From: Candidatus Pseudobacter hemicellulosilyticus
Lineage (GTDB): Bacteria > Bacteroidota > Bacteroidia > Chitinophagales > Chitinophagaceae
Direction of reading: 5' to 3'
Length of the DNA: 64,000 nt
NCBI GenBank assembly: GCA_029202545.1
Contig: CP119311.1
Span: 992,001-1,056,000, forward strand
Both the position numbers and the translations under genes were made by a program. Each line of letters opens with the position of its first letter. Position 1 is the stretch's first letter. Shown here in pieces: positions 1 through 8,435 of the stretch. Below the pieces are notes generated by a model, which searched no databases, was not told where the DNA came from, and worked only from the letters and a program-made list of their open reading frames with translations.

Positions 1-1
1 G

Positions 2-1396
2 CAATTATATACTGGTTGTTTAAGTGAGGCCGCTTATTATGTAGAAAGTGAAGGCCAGGCAGCCATCATTGATCCCCTCCGGGATATTGATGCCTATCTG
101 CAGCTGGCCACTGAAAGGAAAGCTACTATCCGCTATATTTTTGAAACCCATTTCCATGCTGATTTCGTAAGCGGGCACCTGGACCTCCAGAAGGCAACCG
201 GCGCGCCCATTGTTTACGGTCCCAACACTGAAACCGGTTTTCCTATCCACCTGGCTAAAGACGGTGAGCAGTTCACCCTGGGCTCCCTGAGCATTGAGGT
301 CCTGCATACCCCCGGCCATACCCTGGAATCCACCTGCTACCTGCTCCGTGATGAAACAGGACAACCATATGCCGTATTCACCGGCGACACCCTTTTTGTA
401 GGAGATGTAGGCCGGCCTGACCTGAGCAGCGGCAACCTGGCCAAGGAAGACCTGGCCTCCCTGCTCTATGATTCCCTTACCCAAAAGATTGCCACCCTGC
501 CTGACCAGGTGATCGTTTATCCCGCTCACGGCGCCGGCAGCAGCTGCGGCAAGAACCTGGGCCCGGAAACGCACAGCACTATTGGCGAGCAGAAAGAGAC
601 TAACTATGCCCTGCAACCGCAATCCAGGGAAGATTTTATCAAAGCCGTTACCGACGGGCTCTCTATGCCCCCGCAATATTTCCCTATCAATGCCCGTATC
701 AATAAAGAAGGATACGATAGCCTGGATGAGATCCTTTCCAAAGGTCTGCAGCCACTGTCCGTAGACGCTTTTAAAACACTGGCCGCCAGCGAGAACACCA
801 TCATCCTGGATACCCGCAAGGCTGCCGATTTCACCCTCGGATTTGTTCCCCTCTCCATCAGCATCGGCCTGGAAGGCAGGTTTGCAGAATGGGCCGGCAG
901 CCTGCTGCCCTTCGACAAGCCCATTATCCTCGTCACTGAACCCGGCAAGGAAAGGGAAACCGTAGTACGCCTGGCAAGGGTTGGCTTCTCCAAAATAGAA
1001 GGTTACCTGGACGGAGGACTTGCCGCCTGGAAAAATGCCGGCGAGCAGATAGATATGATCATTGACGTGGAAGCCGATGAACTGGCTATGGACCTCCCCT
1101 TCGATAAGCACCTGGTAGTAGTGGACGTTCGCCGCGAAACAGAATTTGCCGACGGACATGTACGGGGCGCCCTCAACCTGCCCCTCACTGAAATGACCCA
1201 CCCCGGCAACCTGGCCAATTTTGATGAGAACCAGAACCTGTATGTGCATTGCGCAGGCGGCTATCGCAGTGTGATTGCTTCCTCTCTCCTGAAAAGACAG
1301 GGCATCCACAACCTCCGCAACGTAGTAGGCGGCTGGGGCATTATCAAAGACCAGAAAGGCATTGAAATAGTCAAGGAGAATAGTGTTTTGAATTAA
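2..1396 (+). CDS. CstB-like persulfide dioxygenase with two rhodanese domains (5' partial)
   Basis: The frame is open from the first codon of the window, so a few N-terminal residues lie upstream. Three domains follow. A metallo-beta-lactamase fold carries the metal motif THFHADFVSGH (codons 146-178). A rhodanese-like domain (about 750-1060) has no Cys in its active-site loop. A second rhodanese (about 1095-1370) has an intact CAGGYRS loop, with the Cys codon at 1250-1252. This order, including the dead middle domain, is that of CstB-type enzymes, which oxidise small-molecule persulfides to sulfite and thiosulfate in the cytoplasm. A role in sulfide or persulfide detoxification is inferred from architecture. 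The usual HxHxDH motif reads HFHADF here, with a His four residues later, so metal binding may differ slightly. Tandem hairpins follow the stop codon. Confidence 0.88.
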   Translation, partial: QLYTGCLSEAAYYVESEGQAAIIDPLRDIDAYLQLATERKATIRYIFETHFHADFVSGHLDLQKATGAPIVYGPNTETGFPIHLAKDGEQFTLGSLSIEVLHTPGHTLESTCYLLRDETGQPYAVFTGDTLFVGDVGRPDLSSGNLAKEDLASLLYDSLTQKIATLPDQVIVYPAHGAGSSCGKNLGPETHSTIGEQKETNYALQPQSREDFIKAVTDGLSMPPQYFPINARINKEGYDSLDEILSKGLQPLSVDAFKTLAASENTIILDTRKAADFTLGFVPLSISIGLEGRFAEWAGSLLPFDKPIILVTEPGKERETVVRLARVGFSKIEGYLDGGLAAWKNAGEQIDMIIDVEADELAMDLPFDKHLVVVDVRRETEFADGHVRGALNLPLTEMTHPGNLANFDENQNLYVHCAGGYRSVIASSLLKRQGIHNLRNVVGGWGIIKDQKGIEIVKENSVLN

Positions 1397-1397
1397 C

Positions 1398-1417
1398 CTA
1401 CCGTGTTTTCACGGTAG
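1398..1417 (+). terminator. Perfect stem-loop after the MBL-rhodanese stop codon
   Basis: CTACCGTG-TTTT-CACGGTAG forms a perfect 8-bp stem beginning one base after the stop codon. There is no T-run after it, so it is a weak intrinsic terminator or a 3'-end stabiliser. Its core (ACCGTG, T-loop, CACGGT) recurs downstream of the LpxL-type gene at 7512-7528. Confidence 0.45.
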
Positions 1418-1423
1418 CAGAAT

Positions 1424-1464
1424 CCTGCAAAACACCATTGCAGGCCCTAAAGGGGGGCTGTAGG
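1424..1464 (+). other. Second and third inverted repeats in the same spacer
   Basis: CCTGCAA (1424-1430) pairs perfectly with TTGCAGG (1438-1444) around a 7-nt loop, and CCC (1445-1447) can pair with the G-run at 1452-1457. GTAGG at 1460-1464 can also pair with CCTAC at 1397-1401, which would compete with the first hairpin and close a multi-branch structure. No function is known; this is read directly from the bases. Confidence 0.4.
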
Positions 1465-1483
1465 TTTGACCAAAATTACTCCT

Positions 1484-1798
1484 ATGGCTTATATCACTTT
1501 TTCCTTAGGCAACAAATTTCGTGCAGAAGGCAAATCTGCCAACCTGGTCCTGTCGTTCAACAAAGAGACTCAACAACTGACCATCACCAGCACACAGGTG
1601 ATCGATTTCAGTGAAAGACAATACAAGATCTCTGAGGAACCCGAGGAACCAACCGAACACGGCATGGTCTGCCTGCAACTGGATACCAATATCCAGGATG
1701 ATGCACCCGTCATTGACGTGGTTTCCGTGGATACCAAAACCTTTTATGTCCAGCCGCAGGTCAAGGTATCCGGCAGAAAAAGAGATAACGGCCGTTAA
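1484..1798 (+). CDS. Conserved-looking hypothetical protein, 104 aa
   Basis: I do not recognise this family. The ATG at 1484 is preferred; an in-frame TTG at 1466 would add six residues. The protein is soluble with no signal peptide or membrane segment. Alternating hydrophobic stretches (AYITFSLG, NLVLSF, QQLTITSTQVIDF) suggest a small beta-rich fold, followed by a short acidic patch (EEPEEPTEH) and a basic C-terminus (SGRKRDNGR). It stands between the CstB-like gene and a convergent clostripain-like protease, and the palindrome TTAA at 1795-1798 supplies the stop codon of both genes. Codon use resembles the neighbours, so I accept it as a real gene of unknown role. Confidence 0.6.
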   Translation: MAYITFSLGNKFRAEGKSANLVLSFNKETQQLTITSTQVIDFSERQYKISEEPEEPTEHGMVCLQLDTNIQDDAPVIDVVSVDTKTFYVQPQVKVSGRKRDNGR

Positions 1799-3003
1799 CC
1801 CTGCCGGATGGCCTGGTAGCAACGTAAAAAGTCAAGCCAGCCACACACTTCATTTATGCGCAGGTAATACTGGCTGTGCCGGTCAAAGAATACCGGATAC
1901 ACGGCATCATCCAGTACAAAGAATTTATCAAAATCCTGCGGATACAGTACACCCAGTCCAGACGGACTGGGTTTTTTATGCCGGTACCCTTCTCCTATAT
2001 AAGGATCCGGCAGAAAAAGGGCCTGCAGCAATTGCTCCAGCCGGTCCGGCCAACTCCCAAAACGCTCCGGATCATTCCGCACCAGTATGCTGAGGAATTT
2101 CCGGAGATCGGTCATATAGTTTTCCGTATCATGGTAGCGAAGACTGCCCGGCATATCCGATAAGATCCTGTAATAACGCTTTCCCTCTGTTTGCAGCAAA
2201 TGGATCAGGGTATCGGCCAATCCATTCAACAGCTCCAGGCAGGGACCCAGCTGTTGCAGATCTGCGGCAAAAACAGCCCATTCCTGCTGCCAGCCCGTTA
2301 CCGGCAATTCATGAATAGCGGCCGTAAGCCGGCGGCCCAGTTCCCGGGCACTCATGCCCGGATCCGCTGTCAGCCAGGCAGCCATGGCTTCAAAGGGATA
2401 ACCCGGCCAGCGGATGGTCCCCATCGGCGCTACCAGCACCTGGCAAACCGCCCGCAGCGAAAAACAGGTATATATATTCTGCATGCCGCAATTCATAAGG
2501 ATTACCAACTCGGCCGGCCGCTGCAATCCCCGGGCAAGCGCCTCCCCCAGCCCTTCATTGGTCAGGATACCCTTGGCCCCTTCATCCCGGAACAGACCAA
2601 AGACAGATCCATGCCCCCAACTGATTATAATGGTCCGCCCCGCATCCCCTTCCACCTCCGTCATCCGGAAGGCAGCCGCCAGCAGGACAGGATCCTGCAG
2701 GAAATACCGTTCCTGATAGCGATGAATAACCGAAAAATGTTGATTGGGAACAAGTTGTAACAAAAACGCATTTTCGGTTACCCCTACACCGGATGGATAT
2801 ACCCTGTTGTAAATGACCCAGCACTCCAGCTGGGGCCCAACCGGCAACTGCCGGATACGGCCGAAAAGGGCCGCCATTTCTGCATCTCCAGCCGTCATTG
2901 ATTGAGAATTATCAAATTGCTCCGGCGGGTCAAACAACTCACGGTCAGGGGAAATAGCCGTCAACTCTGCCTGTAGCAGAAAAATAATTTTGCATTTACC
3001 CAT
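1795..3003 (-). CDS. Clostripain-like (C11 family) cysteine peptidase
   Basis: A 402-residue protein with the two landmarks of the caspase-fold C11 peptidases: a catalytic His in ISWGHGS (His131) and a catalytic Cys in LVILMNCGMQ (Cys172), followed by the expected strand and loop (CQVLVAP). The ATG at 3003 is preferred over an upstream ATG at 3033, which would overlap the divergent sensor gene. No convincing Sec signal is seen, although a short hydrophobic stretch (KIIFLLQAEL) sits at the N-terminus, so it may be cytoplasmic. Many C11 enzymes cleave after Arg or Lys; the substrate here is unknown. The usual Asp before the catalytic Cys is Asn (MNC), so activity should be tested. It ends against the 104-residue unknown protein. 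Confidence 0.75.
   Translation of the reverse strand: MGKCKIIFLLQAELTAISPDRELFDPPEQFDNSQSMTAGDAEMAALFGRIRQLPVGPQLECWVIYNRVYPSGVGVTENAFLLQLVPNQHFSVIHRYQERYFLQDPVLLAAAFRMTEVEGDAGRTIIISWGHGSVFGLFRDEGAKGILTNEGLGEALARGLQRPAELVILMNCGMQNIYTCFSLRAVCQVLVAPMGTIRWPGYPFEAMAAWLTADPGMSARELGRRLTAAIHELPVTGWQQEWAVFAADLQQLGPCLELLNGLADTLIHLLQTEGKRYYRILSDMPGSLRYHDTENYMTDLRKFLSILVRNDPERFGSWPDRLEQLLQALFLPDPYIGEGYRHKKPSPSGLGVLYPQDFDKFFVLDDAVYPVFFDRHSQYYLRINEVCGWLDFLRCYQAIRQG
2985..2992 (+). promoter_or_regulatory. Candidate -7 element (TAATTTTG) for the giant sensor kinase
   Basis: TAATTTTG matches the Bacteroidota -7 consensus TAnnTTTG exactly and lies 71 bases before the chosen ATG at 3064. No TTG is seen at the expected -33 spacing, so support is only partial. 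Confidence 0.35.
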
Positions 3004-3063
3004 TCCCGAAAGCTTCTTTGGATGCGAATTCATATATTCGACAGGTGTAAAACCAAAACGTAC

Positions 3064-6000
3064 ATGTGCAGGCTCCTTGTTTGGCTGCTGGCCTTATCCC
3101 CTTTATGGTTCGTGTGTGATAGCCACGCACAGGATATCGACAATGTTGTAGTGCGAAAATACTCACAGGCCGAAGGACTCAGTACGTACAATATAAGAAA
3201 AATTATCAAGGACAGACAGGGCTTCTTCTGGATCGCCAGCCAGGATGGTCTGCACCGGTTTGATGGCATCAACTTTCTCACCTATAGTAAAAGCGCTCCC
3301 AAAACAAGCAGAAAACTGATCGGTATTGACGTACGCGATCTCCTGGAAGATACGGTCAACAACTGTCTCTGGGTTCTCTCCAGTGAAAACGGCCTCAGCC
3401 GTATTGATCTGCGTACCGGCAATGTGAACCAGCTGATCCCAAGCCCCTATATCAATAATGACGACTGGAATATCTGCATGCGCAAAAGCGGCGAGCGCTT
3501 ATGGATAGGCTCTTTCCGCGGTATCAAAATATACAATATCAATAGCCGCCGTTTTGAACCCGCTCCGGCGGCAGATACATCAGCCGGCGAAAGGCATGAG
3601 GTACGCTCCATCTTCTGTGATGTCCGGGGGAATGTATGGGTCTGCTTTAATGGCCAGGGTATCAGTATTTTTAATGGACGAACCAAGGAGTTGATCAGAG
3701 CCATACCTGCTGCACAATTGCTGCCGCCCCATGCCAGCAAAGACTCCCGGCTACGAATATTCGATAACCTTGCACTGGATGATTCCACCCTCCTGCTGGC
3801 TACCCGCCAGGGATTGAAGCAGGTAAACTTCAGCCCGCAATACCAGTTCCGTATCCGGACAGCACCCTTTGCCCGGGACGCCATCATAAATACTGCGCCT
3901 ATCCGTTGTCTTAGCAGGGATAGCCACGGCAATATTTTCATTGGCATGACCGATGCCTTTGCAAGGGCCAACAGTGACCTGTCCGCTTTTACCCTGCTGG
4001 AAGAGTTTCCCCGCGTAGCGGAGACCAATTGGTTTGAAAGTGTGAACACCGCTTATGTGGACAACCAGGATAATCTCTGGCTGGGCTGTCAGTTTGGACT
4101 GGGCCTCACCCGGCAGCAACCTTCCCCTTTCCAGCCTTTTTTCCTGGACAAAGCCAGTCATATCAGGCTGGACCGGGTATATTCCGTATGCCCCCTGAAC
4201 AGCCAGGAGTGCTATGCCGCCTCCAGCAACGGCCTCTTTTATATAAATAAGCGGACCAAACATATCCAGGCCCTGGACGACAAACGCCCCTATTACCATG
4301 TTTTCAAAAATGCCCGCAATATCATACAGGCTGCCAACAATGAAGAAATGCTGCAGGTAACAGGATTGCAGCTGCAGCCTATAGCACAGCTCTATCCTTT
4401 TTATAATGAGCTTCCTTTCAAATGCATTACCAATAATTATATCCCGCTTAATGACTCCGTTTCCTGCCTGGGCACAGACAATAGCGAAGGCATCCTGCTG
4501 ATCAACTACCGCCAGCAAAAAGCCACGGTGGTGAACAGGAGCACCGGGCCCCTGCGACTGGGTGCTGACGTGGTGAATATGGTGTACCAGGACAGGCGCG
4601 GCAGACTGCTGGTTTTGTCCGATAAGCTGCTCACCGTACTCAACACCGCCAAACCCGGCTACCAGGTGGTACAATGGGAGGACAGCATCTCCCACCAGCC
4701 CTACAGTATCCTCTTTGACTGCTGCGAGGCCAATGGTTATTACTGGATCGGCGCCTATGGCTCGGGCATTCTGCAGGTGGATTCCGCTTTCCGTCTCGTG
4801 AATACCTATTCCACCCGGGACGGTCTTTGTAATGACGGGGTCTACAAGGTCTTCAATGTGAAGGACAGCATCCTGGTGATCACCACCAATAACGGCCTGT
4901 CCGTCTTTGATCTGACCAGGAAAAGTTTTACCAACTACTATGAGAACGACGGGCTGCACTCCAATGTCTTTGAAGAATCCAGCGGCACCGCCAGTAACGG
5001 ATTGCTGTATGCCGGCGGCGTCAATGGATTCACGGTCATTGATCCTATGCGCTTCACCCCCGTGACTTCCGTACCCCAGCTTTATTTCCGCAACTTCAGC
5101 ATACAGACCACCGCAGGACTGCTGGATACCAGCTTTATGGCAGGCGCCAGCCTGGAACTGCCGGCCAACTGGCTGCAGACGACCATCTTCTTTGCGGGGA
5201 TCGATTATTACGCCGATCCCGGGCGGGTACAATACCGCTACCGCATCCGTGAGCTGCACAAAACCCCTATTGCTCTGGGCAACCAGCATTTTGTTTCTTT
5301 AGTGGGGCTTAGCCCCGGCGTTTACCACCTGGAAGTACAGGCCGCCAATGGCGCAGGCGCCTGGTCCGAACCTATTGAGCTGCAATTGATCTTCTCCCCA
5401 CGCTGGTACCAGACCTGGTGGTTCAGGATAGCGCTGATCCTGGCCAGCCTCGGCCTTTTCTACGGCTTATACCGTTACCGGCTGGCGCAGCTGAAAAAAG
5501 AAGAAAGGATCAGGGCCCATATTGCCAGCGATCTTCATGATGATATTGGCAGTACGCTCAACAGTATCAAGGTCTACGCTAACCTGGCCATGATGAAACC
5601 TGACAGCGCCATTTACCTGATGCGCGTGAAAGAGGGTGTGCACAGCGCCATTGCCAGCGTGAAGGATATGGTATGGGTCCTGGACGATAAAAAGGATACC
5701 GTGGATCACCTGATATCCCGGCTGCTCCAGTTTGCAGAACCGCTCTGCGACGCTCATAATATTGTGCTGAAAAAAGAGATCGACGAGGCCTGCTACAGCC
5801 ATAAGCTGGGCAAGGAAGAAAGAAGGAACCTGTACATGATCATTAAAGAATCCATCAACAACAGTATCAAATACGCCGGCTGCACCAGTATTGAATTGAC
5901 CATAAAACCCAATGGACGACATTTATCCATTTCCGTAAGTGATGATGGCTCCGGCTTCAATATGGAAAGTTTTGTTCCGGGCAATGGCATCCGGAATATC

Positions 6001-6087
6001 CGGATGCGCGCAAGAGAAGCGGGTTATGAGGAAAAGATCACTGCGGCGCCAGGACAGGGTACCGTTGTGGCGCTGGCCCGCTCCTGA
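3064..6087 (+). CDS. Reg_prop/Y_Y_Y sensor histidine kinase (HisKA_3 type)
   Basis: A 1007-residue membrane sensor. The ATG at 3064 starts directly at a signal peptide (MCRLLVWLLALSPLWFVCDSHAQ, split here at residues 1-23); an ATG at 3022 would add 14 polar residues. A long periplasmic two-propeller region of Reg_prop repeats (for example GFFWIASQDGLHRFDG) is followed by a Y_Y_Y domain and one membrane segment (about residues 785-806). The cytoplasmic part has a HisKA_3 box (DLHDDIGS, His825) and an ATPase domain with ESINNSIKYAG, DDGSGF and GNGIRNI. Kinases of this type sense extracellular ligands, often glycans, and signal to NarL/LuxR regulators. It is not a one-protein hybrid: no receiver or HTH follows. 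The convergent NarL-type regulator, whose stop codon directly abuts this one, is the likely partner. Confidence 0.9.
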   Translation: MCRLLVWLLALSPLWFVCDSHAQDIDNVVVRKYSQAEGLSTYNIRKIIKDRQGFFWIASQDGLHRFDGINFLTYSKSAPKTSRKLIGIDVRDLLEDTVNNCLWVLSSENGLSRIDLRTGNVNQLIPSPYINNDDWNICMRKSGERLWIGSFRGIKIYNINSRRFEPAPAADTSAGERHEVRSIFCDVRGNVWVCFNGQGISIFNGRTKELIRAIPAAQLLPPHASKDSRLRIFDNLALDDSTLLLATRQGLKQVNFSPQYQFRIRTAPFARDAIINTAPIRCLSRDSHGNIFIGMTDAFARANSDLSAFTLLEEFPRVAETNWFESVNTAYVDNQDNLWLGCQFGLGLTRQQPSPFQPFFLDKASHIRLDRVYSVCPLNSQECYAASSNGLFYINKRTKHIQALDDKRPYYHVFKNARNIIQAANNEEMLQVTGLQLQPIAQLYPFYNELPFKCITNNYIPLNDSVSCLGTDNSEGILLINYRQQKATVVNRSTGPLRLGADVVNMVYQDRRGRLLVLSDKLLTVLNTAKPGYQVVQWEDSISHQPYSILFDCCEANGYYWIGAYGSGILQVDSAFRLVNTYSTRDGLCNDGVYKVFNVKDSILVITTNNGLSVFDLTRKSFTNYYENDGLHSNVFEESSGTASNGLLYAGGVNGFTVIDPMRFTPVTSVPQLYFRNFSIQTTAGLLDTSFMAGASLELPANWLQTTIFFAGIDYYADPGRVQYRYRIRELHKTPIALGNQHFVSLVGLSPGVYHLEVQAANGAGAWSEPIELQLIFSPRWYQTWWFRIALILASLGLFYGLYRYRLAQLKKEERIRAHIASDLHDDIGSTLNSIKVYANLAMMKPDSAIYLMRVKEGVHSAIASVKDMVWVLDDKKDTVDHLISRLLQFAEPLCDAHNIVLKKEIDEACYSHKLGKEERRNLYMIIKESINNSIKYAGCTSIELTIKPNGRHLSISVSDDGSGFNMESFVPGNGIRNIRMRAREAGYEEKITAAPGQGTVVALARS

Positions 6088-6741
6088 TCATACATGTACA
6101 ATGCCATGTTTGATGGCGTAAATAGCCAGCCCCACCCTTGTTTTGATATTCAGCTTTTCAAATAGCGTATCCCGGTAGCCGTCAATGGTGCGGGGGCTCA
6201 GGTGCATCCTGTCGGCAATTTCTTTATAAGTCATTTCAGAACAGGCCAGCTTCAGGAATTCCAGTTCCCTTTCATTAAGATGAAGCGCTTTTCTATGGCC
6301 ATGTTCATCCTCCGGTGTTTTAATGGAGTGGATCAGTTTGCCTGTGATCATATCGGTATAATAAAATCCTTTGGTAATGACCGCGTCAATCGCGATCCTG
6401 AGTTCGGGGGTATCAGAGTCTTTGAGGATATAGCCTCTTGCGCCGCTGCGCAGCATCCGCAGGATGGCGCTTTCATCATCATACATACTTAAGGCCAGCA
6501 CCCGGATGGCCGGCAGTTGCTGCTTCAGCCACAGCGTGGTCTCATAGCCGTTCATGCCAGGCATATTGATATCCATCAGCACCACATCGGGCAGGGGGGA
6601 CCGGGGCAGTTTGCTGATCAGGTCTTTCCCGTCCCCGGCCTCAATGACCACTTCATGTCCTATATTCCGGACCAGCGCAGCCAGGCCGTTGCGGAGCAGT
6701 ACATGATCATCAACAAGGGCTACAGAGATATTTTTTGCCAT
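6088..6741 (-). CDS. NarL/LuxR-family response regulator
   Basis: A 217-residue regulator beginning at MAKNISVALVDDH; the longer frame up to 6819 would overlap the upstream gene and is not needed. The receiver has the acidic pair DD (11-12), phospho-acceptor Asp57 in VLMDINMPG, and the conserved Lys in YILKDSD. A C-terminal LuxR HTH (LNERELEFLKLACSEMTYKEIA and on, about residues 150-210) binds DNA. It lies 17 bases downstream of the kinase-like gene at 6759 and is probably co-transcribed with it. HisKA_3 kinases normally pair with this regulator type, so the convergent sensor at 3064-6087 is the probable phosphodonor. Target genes are unknown. Confidence 0.88.
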   Translation of the reverse strand: MAKNISVALVDDHVLLRNGLAALVRNIGHEVVIEAGDGKDLISKLPRSPLPDVVLMDINMPGMNGYETTLWLKQQLPAIRVLALSMYDDESAILRMLRSGARGYILKDSDTPELRIAIDAVITKGFYYTDMITGKLIHSIKTPEDEHGHRKALHLNERELEFLKLACSEMTYKEIADRMHLSPRTIDGYRDTLFEKLNIKTRVGLAIYAIKHGIVHV

Positions 6742-6758
6742 TTTTAAGTTTATAGCCG

Positions 6759-7445
6759 TTAAACAGACAAGGGTATCAGCAGCCGGAAAGCCAGGTCTTC
6801 CTGAGGATCTCCGAACCATTCCAGGCCTGCCCTGATCAGGGCCGCACGTTGCTGGAATAGCTGGTAATCGGGCCAGTCATCCGCTGGCTTCCAGCCTGTT
6901 TCCGGCGGGACTGCGGCGCTGCCATGCAGCAGGATTATGCAAAGATCGGTTTTCCGGTAGTCCAGCCGTACTTCCACAGGACGCGCCGGCGTTAACGCCT
7001 CTACCCTGTCCAGCAATTGCTGCAGGATCCTGAAAGCAATGATCTCGCGGTCAGGATCAAAGCGGCGGGCATTGTCACTGACCCTGCATTGGGCCTCCCT
7101 GTTGTATAGCCTGCTGAAAGTGGCCAGTTCATGTTCCAAAGCCATGGCCAGTCCTTTTTCCCGGAGTTCCGTTACACTGACGGGCCAGGAAGCTACCCGC
7201 AGGTCCCTGATGGCCTGTCCTACCAGCTTTTTGGAAATAGCCATCGATTGTTTCAGCTGCAGCGTTCCTACCGGTACATGATCACTGAGACGCAATTTCA
7301 CATAACTGAGTACCTGCCCTACATTTTCATAGATTTCCTTCCTGATCCAGGAGAGTCCATGTTCCTGGATCTCCATTTGAACAAGAAGCAGTTCTTCACG
7401 GAATTGCTGGTATATTGGATTGCTGGCAGCTGACATAGTGAACAA
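6759..7445 (-). CDS. Degenerate HisKA_3-like protein lacking the phospho-acceptor His
   Basis: A 228-residue soluble protein resembling the dimerisation and ATPase part of NarX/DesK-type kinases. The dimerisation box reads IRKEIYENVGQVLSYVKL, where the usual motif is xLHDNxGQ, so the phospho-acceptor His is Tyr39. The N-box-like region (FRILQQLLDRVEAL) lacks the normal E and N residues, and no glycine-rich ATP-binding boxes are visible. It is therefore probably not an active kinase and could act as a dimerisation partner, a phosphatase or an adaptor for the regulator encoded 17 bases downstream. There is no signal peptide or membrane segment. An alternative ATG three codons in (7436) is equally possible. 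The family assignment rests on weak similarity by eye. Confidence 0.65.
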   Translation of the reverse strand: MFTMSAASNPIYQQFREELLLVQMEIQEHGLSWIRKEIYENVGQVLSYVKLRLSDHVPVGTLQLKQSMAISKKLVGQAIRDLRVASWPVSVTELREKGLAMALEHELATFSRLYNREAQCRVSDNARRFDPDREIIAFRILQQLLDRVEALTPARPVEVRLDYRKTDLCIILLHGSAAVPPETGWKPADDWPDYQLFQQRAALIRAGLEWFGDPQEDLAFRLLIPLSV

Positions 7446-7511
7446 TATTTTCAGGGGGCGAGACCAAGGCCAAACCCGTTCACAACATTAGCATTAAGAG
7501 AGGAGATAGAA

Positions 7512-7528
7512 ACCGTGAAAAACACGGT
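7512..7528 (-). terminator. Stem-loop after the LpxL-type acyltransferase
   Basis: Read on the minus strand this is ACCGTG-TTTTT-CACGGT followed by a T-rich stretch, four bases after the stop codon of the acyltransferase gene. The short stem makes it a modest terminator. It is nearly identical to the hairpin at 1398-1417. Confidence 0.5.
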
Positions 7529-7531
7529 AAT

Positions 7532-8419
7532 TTATGCCTGATCAATCCAGAGGGGACGGTACTCTTCTTTCCATTCATGTTTCCAGCGCCGATGGCTCCA
7601 TAACCACATATCAGGCGATTTGCGGATAGCCTCTTCCAGGAATCGTATATACCGGCGGGTAAGTTCACCCTCAGGCAGTTGGGAAGGATTCAACGCACCC
7701 ACTTCAAAACTGGCCCTGTAACGCCCGCGTTTTGTTTTGTAGATGCGGGTAAATACTACAGGGATATTACCCACCCGCGCACCCCTTTCAGGACCACGTA
7801 CAAAGGCTGTAGGCCTGCCGAAGAAATTAAGCCAGTAGGCGTTGGCAGGGCTGCCCGGCGCCTGGTCGGCCACCAGGGCCAGCGCATATTGCCGGTGCCG
7901 GTGCGGCACAATGGCCCTTTTCATATCAGTGGCCGGCAGCAGGATAGACCCCGTACGGGACCGCAGGTATATAAATAACCGGTCCATCGCTTTGGCTTTG
8001 ATAGGCATATACACGGATATCAGGTCAAAAGGTATCTGGAAGCCCATGGCCACATTGGCTATTTCCCAGTTGAAGTTATGGCCCAGGTGTACCTGGCATT
8101 TACGGCCGGTGGCGTACAGCTCCGGGAAAGGATCGCTGTCCAGCTGGAAATGCTCCTTCAGCCATTCTTTGCTGGCGGACAGGAGCTTGATGGTCTCAAT
8201 GAAGTTATCAACGAAATTATGGTAGAACTTTTTGGCGATGGCTTTACGTTCAGTGTCCGTTTTCTCCGGAAAAGCGATCTGGAGGTTCCCCATGACTACC
8301 GCTTTCCGGTAACCGATCACATAATACAGCAACCCATAAACAGCATCTGCAAAAAGGTACAGTGCCCGCATCGGCAGTAATGACAACAGATAAAGGAATC
8401 CAAACAACAGGTAATACAT
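7532..8419 (-). CDS. LpxL/HtrB-type lysophospholipid acyltransferase
   Basis: A 295-residue member of the lipid A late acyltransferase family. It transfers an acyl chain to a lipid acceptor at the inner membrane. The N-terminus is hydrophobic (LLFGFLYLLSLLPM, residues 4-17), giving a membrane anchor. The catalytic H-x4-E motif is HNFNWE (His114, Glu119), and the later motifs ALVADQAPG and WLWSHRRWKHEW are typical. Length is normal for the family. The acceptor could be lipid A or an aminolipid (Bacteroidota also use such enzymes for ornithine or glycine lipids), so a specific lpx symbol is not assigned. It is 16 bases downstream of the APH-RapZ fusion on the same strand, which suggests a shared transcript. 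Confidence 0.85.
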   Translation of the reverse strand: MYYLLFGFLYLLSLLPMRALYLFADAVYGLLYYVIGYRKAVVMGNLQIAFPEKTDTERKAIAKKFYHNFVDNFIETIKLLSASKEWLKEHFQLDSDPFPELYATGRKCQVHLGHNFNWEIANVAMGFQIPFDLISVYMPIKAKAMDRLFIYLRSRTGSILLPATDMKRAIVPHRHRQYALALVADQAPGSPANAYWLNFFGRPTAFVRGPERGARVGNIPVVFTRIYKTKRGRYRASFEVGALNPSQLPEGELTRRYIRFLEEAIRKSPDMWLWSHRRWKHEWKEEYRPLWIDQA

Positions 8420-8435
8420 GGTACCGGATCTTATT

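Noticed and set aside
20..1309. Long minus-strand open frame opposite the CstB-like gene
   Set aside because: It is the reverse of a clear multi-domain protein and reads as random residues. The plus frame carries metal and rhodanese motifs.
3751..5289. A 512-codon minus-strand frame under the giant sensor
   Set aside because: It is antisense to Reg_prop repeats and has no domain of its own.
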